Shown here: positions 5,687-8,668 of the stretch, piece by piece
How positions within the stretch are numbered: the first letter of the stretch is position 1
Layout of the letters: each line of letters opens with the position of its first letter
From: Galactobacter sp.
Lineage (GTDB): Bacteria > Actinomycetota > Actinomycetes > Actinomycetales > Micrococcaceae
DNA length: 8,668 bases
Direction of reading: 5' to 3'
Assembly (NCBI GenBank): GCA_022712075.1
Contig: JALAHE010000256.1
Span: 1 to 8,668 of the forward strand
Notes under the pieces: generated by a model
Database searches by the model: none
What the model was told of the DNA's origin: nothing
The model's input: only the letters and a program-made list of their open reading frames with translations
Program-made: the position numbers and the translations under genes

Positions 5687-6884
5687 CGGAGATGTCCAGC
5701 TCGGCGTGGGAAATCATGGCCTTGTGATCCGAGTTCATGGTGCGTGACTCGAGCCAGTCCTGCGGCAGGTGCGGTCGCTTGGCGGAGCCGGCGCGGCCGC
5801 GGGAGCCCTCGGCGGCGCGGCCCGGGTACGGCGCGGAGGCGTCCAGCTGGCCCAGCAGCTCGTCCAGTTCCACCATGGAGGAGACCTTGGCCAGGCCCGA
5901 GCGGGTCTCGCCGCCCACCTGGTAGCCCTTGAAATACCAGGCCACGTGCTTGCGCAGGTCCTGCAGGCCGCGGAACTCGTCCTCGAAGTGCTCGACCAAC
6001 AGCTCGGCGTGGCGCCGGAAGGCCCCCGCCACCTCGCCGAGCGAGGGGTGGAAGCGCTCGGCGGAGCCGCTCAGCGCATTCTGCAGATCGCCGAAGAGCC
6101 AGGGCTTGCCCTGCACGCCGCGGCCGATCTGGACGGCGTCGACGCCGGTCTGCTCCACCATGGCCACGGCGTCCTCGGCGGCAAAGATGTCGCCGTTGCC
6201 GATGACCGGAAGGTCGGGCAGCTGCTCGCGCAGCTCGGCGATGGACCCCCAGTCCGCCTTGCCTGCGTAGTGCTGGTTGGTGGTGCGGCCGTGGATCGCG
6301 ATGCCGTCAACGCCCAGGTCACGGGCGATCTTGCCTGCCTCGCGGAAGGTCATGTGCTCGTCGTCGATGCCCTTGCGGACCTTGACGGTCAGCGGGATCT
6401 CACCCTTGTGGGCCTCGTCCACCGCGGCGCGGACCAGGTCCTCGAAGAGGTCGGTCTTCCACGGCAGCGCGGAGCCGCCCCCCTTGCGCGTCACCTTGGG
6501 CGCGGGGCAACCGAAGTTCAGGTCGATGTGATCGGCCCGGTCCTCCTCCACGAGCATGCGCACGGCGGCGCGCACCGTGTTCGGCTCCACGCCGTAGAGC
6601 TGGATGGAGCGGATCTCCTCCTCCGGCGCGTGCTTGATGATGCGCATGGACTCGGGCGTTCGCTCCACGAGGGCGCGGCTGGTCACCATTTCGCACACGT
6701 ACAGGCCACCGCCGTACTCGGCGCAGAGGCGCCGGAAGGCGGAGTTGGTGATGCCGGCCATGGGCGAGAGGACCACGGGGGTGTCGATCGTCAGCTTGCC
6801 GAGCTGCAGCGGCGGCAGGTTGAGCTTGACGGCGTCCGGGGCCTCCTCGGTGCTGGTCACGGAGTGAGGGGCAGTCAGAGTCAC
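5679..6884 (-). CDS. dus: tRNA-dihydrouridine synthase (DusB/NifR3-type)
   Basis: This 401-residue FMN enzyme reduces specific uridines in the tRNA D-loop to dihydrouridine using NAD(P)H. The TIM-barrel motifs are in order: flavin-binding LSPMAGITNSAFR (39-51), catalytic C126 in NFGCPAPKVTRKGGGSAL, K168 in VKVRKG, H198 in IHGRT, NGDI (230-233) and QIGRGVQGKPW (252-262). The C-terminal helical RNA-binding region includes LRKHVAWYFKG. The open frame extends far upstream, but that part is Arg/His-rich antisense-like sequence overlapping yibE/F. The GTG at 6884 is chosen because GGGAG lies about 9 bases upstream and the preceding gene ends 44 bases before it. Its end overlaps dgt. The exact target uridine is not predictable here, so only the general symbol is given. 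Confidence 0.94.
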   Translation of the reverse strand: MTLTAPHSVTSTEEAPDAVKLNLPPLQLGKLTIDTPVVLSPMAGITNSAFRRLCAEYGGGLYVCEMVTSRALVERTPESMRIIKHAPEEEIRSIQLYGVEPNTVRAAVRMLVEEDRADHIDLNFGCPAPKVTRKGGGSALPWKTDLFEDLVRAAVDEAHKGEIPLTVKVRKGIDDEHMTFREAGKIARDLGVDGIAIHGRTTNQHYAGKADWGSIAELREQLPDLPVIGNGDIFAAEDAVAMVEQTGVDAVQIGRGVQGKPWLFGDLQNALSGSAERFHPSLGEVAGAFRRHAELLVEHFEDEFRGLQDLRKHVAWYFKGYQVGGETRSGLAKVSSMVELDELLGQLDASAPYPGRAAEGSRGRAGSAKRPHLPQDWLESRTMNSDHKAMISHAELDISGG

Positions 6885-6928
6885 CCCACCATTCTCCCAC
6901 CTGCGGTCAAATGGCGCAGTGGCGCCGC

Positions 6929-8392
6929 TTACCCCTGTGGGTCGCGGGGCCGGGAGCGCACCACCTCGTGCAGGCTGGGCAGCTCCTCCACGTCGTCGTC
7001 GGCGGGGGTCACCACCCCGGTCTGGCCCCGACTGCCCGACGACGCGGCGTCGCCCGGGCGGGCGGCCCGCCTGCCGCGCGGGCGACTCCTGGCCGGTGCG
7101 GCGAGCGCCGCGGGCGCCTGAGCCGCCGCCCCGGCGGCGGGACCCGCGCCGGAAGCCGGCGCGGCGTCGTCGTGCGCGTGGGACCGCCCCGTCCCGGGGC
7201 CAACGGCCTTGACCACTGCCACGGCGATCGCCGTGGTGACGGGGATCGCGAGCACGAGGCCGATGGACCCCACGAGGGTGCGCACGACCTCCTCGGCGAG
7301 CGCCCCGGTGGTGAGGAACTCGGTGAAGGAGTGGTCGTAGAGGCTCAGCAGGAGCAGCGTGGCGAAGGCGCCGCCGGCGTAGGCGAAAGCGATGGTGTAG
7401 ACGGTGGAGGCGATGTGGTCGCGGCCGATGCGCATGGCGCGGCCGAAGAGCTCGCGGGCCGTGGCGTGCGGGCTCGACTCCGCGAGCTCCCACACGGCCG
7501 AGGCCTGCGTGATCGTCACGTCGTTGAGCACGCCGAGGCCCGCGACCATGAGCCCGCAAATGACGAGCGCGGAGAGCGAGAGCTGGGGCACCTGGGAGTT
7601 GAGCGCATACGTTGACTCGTCGCCCATGCCGATCAGCCCCGCCGCATCGGTGACCCAGATGGCCAAGCCGGCCGTGACGGCGAGGCCAAAGACCGTGCCG
7701 AGCAGCGCCGTGGAGGTGCGCGCCGTGAAGCCGTGGGCAAAGTAGAGCACCACAAACATGATCGCGACGGACCCGACGAGCGCCACCCACAGCGCCGGCT
7801 TGCCCGCCACGAGGGCCGGGAACATGAACAGTCCCATGATGAGGAAGGCGAAGCCGAGGCCGAGGATGGCCCGGACGCCGCGCCAGCGCGCCACGAGGAT
7901 CACCACGAGCGCGTAGAGGGCGGCGAGCAGGGCCAGCGGGACCGAGCGGTCGTAGTCGATCATCGTGGCGGAGGCGTCAGCTCCCGACCCCGAGGCCTCG
8001 AAGTACACGAGGCGCACGTTGTCTCCGACCTTGGGCGGGTGCTGGTCGCGCAGCTCCGGGGAGATCTCCACCGGCACCTCACCGGAGGCGCCCGCCGGCC
8101 AGACGTACGGCACCACGCAGTCGCCGTTCGCGTCCGCGCTCGACTTATCGGTGCAGGCGTCCTTGCCTGACTCCACGCGCGTGACCGTGGCGGAGATGAG
8201 CTGCACGCCGTCCTGCGAGGAATAGGGCTGCCCCAGGCTCACGCGGTCGCTGCCCTGCCCCGGCCAGAGCAGGATCAGCCCGGCGAGCGTGGCGAGGGCC
8301 AGAGGGATCAGGAGTGACAGGAGCGTCACCGTGGCCCGGCGCTTGCGCACGGGGTCGGCGATCGGGGCGTCGTGGCTGTGGCTGCTACCCAT
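6929..8392 (-). CDS. YibE/F-like multi-pass membrane protein
   Basis: The 487-residue integral membrane protein has the layout of the YibE/F family. A His-containing N-terminal tail (GSSHSHD) precedes a first membrane segment (about 20-43). An extracytoplasmic beta-like domain follows (about 50-148), with C80 and C92 that could form a disulfide. About seven more membrane segments come next, near 151-168, 174-195, 199-219, 228-248, 271-289, 329-349 and 370-396. The conserved family stretch GVLNDVTITQASAVWEL is at 287-303. The last 85 residues are a low-complexity Ala/Pro/Arg/Gly tail, presumably cytoplasmic and disordered. The start ATG follows GGAGG closely. It leads the operon with dus and dgt. 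YibE/F proteins have no settled biochemical role; transport has been suggested only from their topology. Family call is good; function is unknown. Confidence 0.88.
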   Translation of the reverse strand: MGSSHSHDAPIADPVRKRRATVTLLSLLIPLALATLAGLILLWPGQGSDRVSLGQPYSSQDGVQLISATVTRVESGKDACTDKSSADANGDCVVPYVWPAGASGEVPVEISPELRDQHPPKVGDNVRLVYFEASGSGADASATMIDYDRSVPLALLAALYALVVILVARWRGVRAILGLGFAFLIMGLFMFPALVAGKPALWVALVGSVAIMFVVLYFAHGFTARTSTALLGTVFGLAVTAGLAIWVTDAAGLIGMGDESTYALNSQVPQLSLSALVICGLMVAGLGVLNDVTITQASAVWELAESSPHATARELFGRAMRIGRDHIASTVYTIAFAYAGGAFATLLLLSLYDHSFTEFLTTGALAEEVVRTLVGSIGLVLAIPVTTAIAVAVVKAVGPGTGRSHAHDDAAPASGAGPAAGAAAQAPAALAAPARSRPRGRRAARPGDAASSGSRGQTGVVTPADDDVEELPSLHEVVRSRPRDPQG

Positions 8393-8619
8393 GACCTCCA
8401 GCCTAGAGGCAGGCCACCGCGGCGACCGTGCAGCTTGATGCCCGCGCGATGCGCGCGCGGGGACACGGGCGCGCCCGCGCGTAGCAGGGGCACAGGGGCC
8501 GCACCACGGGCGAGGGTGTCATTCATATCACCTTTGTGGGCATTTGCCGCCGCTCGGGCATAGCTTGGGCAGTGATCAGTGAAGATCACACACTCACCCT
8601 TGGAAAGAGGTTGAAAACG
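8393..8619. promoter_or_regulatory. Divergent intergenic region between yibE/F and the second dehydrogenase
   Basis: This 227-base stretch must hold promoters for both directions. On the - strand, TAGGCT (8404-8399) just before the yibE/F ribosome binding site could be a -10 box, but I see no matching -35. On the + strand, TAGCTT (8561-8566) is a possible -10 box, with TTGTGG (8534-8539) too far upstream (21 bases) to be convincing. A GC hairpin, CCCGCGCG with CGCGCGGG (8441-8448 and 8454-8461), lies between them. No small gene is supported. Confidence 0.4.
8572..8589. promoter_or_regulatory. 6-6-6 inverted repeat, candidate operator for the second dehydrogenase
   Basis: GTGATC (8572-8577) and GATCAC (8584-8589) are reverse complements with a 6-base spacer. 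They lie just downstream of the possible -10 box TAGCTT and 30 bases before the GTG start. Spacing differs from the classic CRP/GlxR site (TGTGA-N6-TCACA), so the regulator is not identified. Position favours a repressor site. Confidence 0.4.
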
Positions 8620-8668
8620 GTGAAGGCAGCACGTTTCCACGATCGCGGCGACATCCGCATCGAGGACA
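8620..8668 (+). CDS. Zinc-dependent dehydrogenase, butanediol dehydrogenase type (3'-truncated by window edge)
   Basis: Only the first 16 residues are in the window: MKAARFHDRGDIRIED. This start closely resembles the N terminus of (R,R)-2,3-butanediol and related zinc-dependent polyol dehydrogenases, which begin MKAARxxxxxDIRxED and convert acetoin/butanediol or similar vicinal diols. The GTG at 8620 is preceded by GGAAAGAGG, 9 bases away; an in-frame TTG at 8611 touches that site and is unlikely to be used. The gene is transcribed divergently from yibE/F and has an inverted repeat in its leader. No catalytic residue is visible yet, so the substrate is uncertain. Confidence 0.75.
   Translation, partial: MKAARFHDRGDIRIED

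Noticed and set aside
4217..5932. 571-residue + strand open frame antisense to dgt
   Set aside because: Typical high-GC antisense shadow, rich in Arg, Gly, Ala and Leu; the - strand carries all Dgt active-site motifs.
5769..7121. 450-residue + strand open frame antisense to dus
   Set aside because: Shadow of the dus gene with low-complexity composition; the - strand has a complete Dus domain.
6885..7790. N-terminal extension of dus to a 703-residue protein
   Set aside because: The extra 300 residues overlap yibE/F in another frame and are Arg/His/Gly-rich; a GTG at 6884 with a ribosome binding site fits the family length.
8467..8476. GGGCGCGCCC palindrome as a regulatory site
   Set aside because: Short pure G/C palindromes are expected by chance in such GC-rich DNA, and nothing in its position supports a role.

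Overview
The window looks like part of the chromosome of a high-GC actinobacterium, most likely in or near the Micrococcales. The flanking genes have strongly G/C-biased third codon positions, GTG starts, TAnnnT-type -10 boxes and the protein families expected there (YibE/F, DusB-like Dus, Dgt). The taxonomic guess rests on overall character only.

Left part (1-1976, + strand): the end of a TetR-family repressor whose start lies outside the window, a long GC-rich hairpin, and a zinc-dependent NAD alcohol dehydrogenase. A perfect 10-8-10 inverted repeat overlaps the -35 box of a good promoter upstream of the dehydrogenase, so the TetR protein probably represses it. A GC-rich hairpin follows the gene.

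Middle part (about 1990-4200, - strand): a block with visibly lower GC and relaxed codon use, set between the dehydrogenase and dgt. It reads as a small acquired cassette transcribed leftward: a phosphoribosyltransferase-fold-like protein, then a soluble Ser/Thr protein kinase with intact catalytic residues and a C-terminal tail I cannot assign. The partner gene appears broken. The same reading frame continues past its TAG stop as protein-like sequence with no start codon of its own, and then seems to shift frame and end in a stop that overlaps the start region of the kinase. Repairing one TAG and one -1 shift would give a protein of about 258 residues directly coupled to the kinase. This is the least explained part of the window.

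Right part (4340-8392, - strand): a compact housekeeping operon in the order yibE/F-like membrane protein, dus (tRNA-dihydrouridine synthase), dgt (dNTP triphosphohydrolase). dus and dgt overlap by 8 bases. In many actinobacteria dnaG follows dgt; here the low-GC cassette follows instead.

Right edge (8393-8668): a 227-base divergent intergenic region with an 18-bp inverted repeat, then the first 16 codons of a second zinc-dependent dehydrogenase, probably of the butanediol dehydrogenase type, on the + strand. I saw no tRNA, rRNA, CRISPR array, insertion sequence or integrase.
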